A stretch of DNA of 6,539 bases, taken from positions 1-6,539 of the forward strand of contig JANXQX010000326.1 of assembly GCA_025353305.1 (NCBI GenBank). Reading direction: 5' to 3'. The notes under the pieces are model-generated. The model did not search any database. It saw nothing but the letters and a program-made list of their open reading frames with translations, and was not told the DNA's origin. Below, piece by piece: positions 6,459-6,539 of this stretch. The position numbers were made by a program, and so were the translations under genes. The number at the start of each line of letters is the position of its first letter. Within the stretch, counting starts at the first letter, position 1. The stretch comes from Holophagaceae bacterium (GTDB lineage: Bacteria; Acidobacteriota; Holophagae; Holophagales; Holophagaceae).

Positions 6459-6539
6459 ATGCTGATCCTCATCGCAGACGCCTTCGATGCCAGCCTTCCC
6501 AAACGCCTGGCCCCGTTCGGGGAAGTCACCGACGACATG
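6459..6539 (+). CDS. serA: D-3-phosphoglycerate dehydrogenase-like, 3'-truncated
   Basis: Only the first 27 codons are in the window, and the frame is open to its edge. They read MLILIADAFDASLPKRLAPF followed by GEVTDDM. The start (a beta strand, then ADAFD-SLP---L-PFGEVT) matches the N-terminal substrate-binding domain of 3-phosphoglycerate dehydrogenase-type D-2-hydroxyacid dehydrogenases, where the first strand is followed by an acidic residue and a helix. SerA oxidises 3-phosphoglycerate to 3-phosphohydroxypyruvate with NAD+ and commits carbon to serine synthesis. The catalytic Arg, Glu and His and the nucleotide-binding domain lie outside the window, so another D-2-hydroxyacid dehydrogenase is possible. 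The DUF1015 neighbour supports the serine assignment. The start is secured by AAAGGAG five bases upstream. Confidence 0.68.
   Translation, partial: MLILIADAFDASLPKRLAPFGEVTDDM

Overview
The window is GC-rich and densely coded. All six supported genes lie on the + strand: two are cut by the window edges and four are complete. The gene set (DUF1015 protein next to a serA-like dehydrogenase, receiver-PATAN regulator, GH113-like glycosidase) and the CGCCAAG-type intergenic repeat suggest an Acidobacteriota-like bacterium, perhaps class Holophagae (Geothrix/Holophaga type). This is an inference from family recognition and composition; no rRNA or other decisive marker is present.

Region 1 (1-3776) looks like a cell-envelope group. 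It opens with the 3' part of a polytopic membrane protein resembling the heparan-alpha-glucosaminide N-acetyltransferase/DUF1624 acyltransferases. A 125-base gap with a four-copy 7-base tandem repeat follows, then a 421-residue CorC/HlyC-type protein (membrane segments, two CBS domains, CorC_HlyC domain). The CorC-like gene overlaps by one base (TGATG) with a membrane-anchored GH113-like glycoside hydrolase, so these two are very likely co-translated. The CorC-like protein appears to have lost the acidic residues usual in the membrane domain of this family, so it may not transport Mg2+.

Region 2 (3777-4893) holds one free-standing gene, a CheY-like receiver fused to a PATAN/DUF4388 domain. 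It has no visible Shine-Dalgarno sequence, and its start is fixed by a nearby in-frame stop. No convincing terminator was found on either side.

Region 3 (4894-6539) holds a complete DUF1015 protein with a DGHHR motif, a 326-base gap, and the first 27 codons of a D-3-phosphoglycerate dehydrogenase-like gene (serA-like) with a strong ribosome binding site. This neighbourhood points to serine metabolism for the DUF1015 protein. The gap contains a 208-base element bounded by 29-base inverted arms (28 of 29 matching) built from CGCCAAG units, with a further hairpin inside. It is the clearest non-coding structure in the window.

No tRNA, rRNA, CRISPR array, transposase or integrase was seen. No complete, clearly new multi-gene system is evident. 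The best leads are the inverted-repeat element, the DUF1015-serA pairing and the coupled CorC-like/glycosidase pair.
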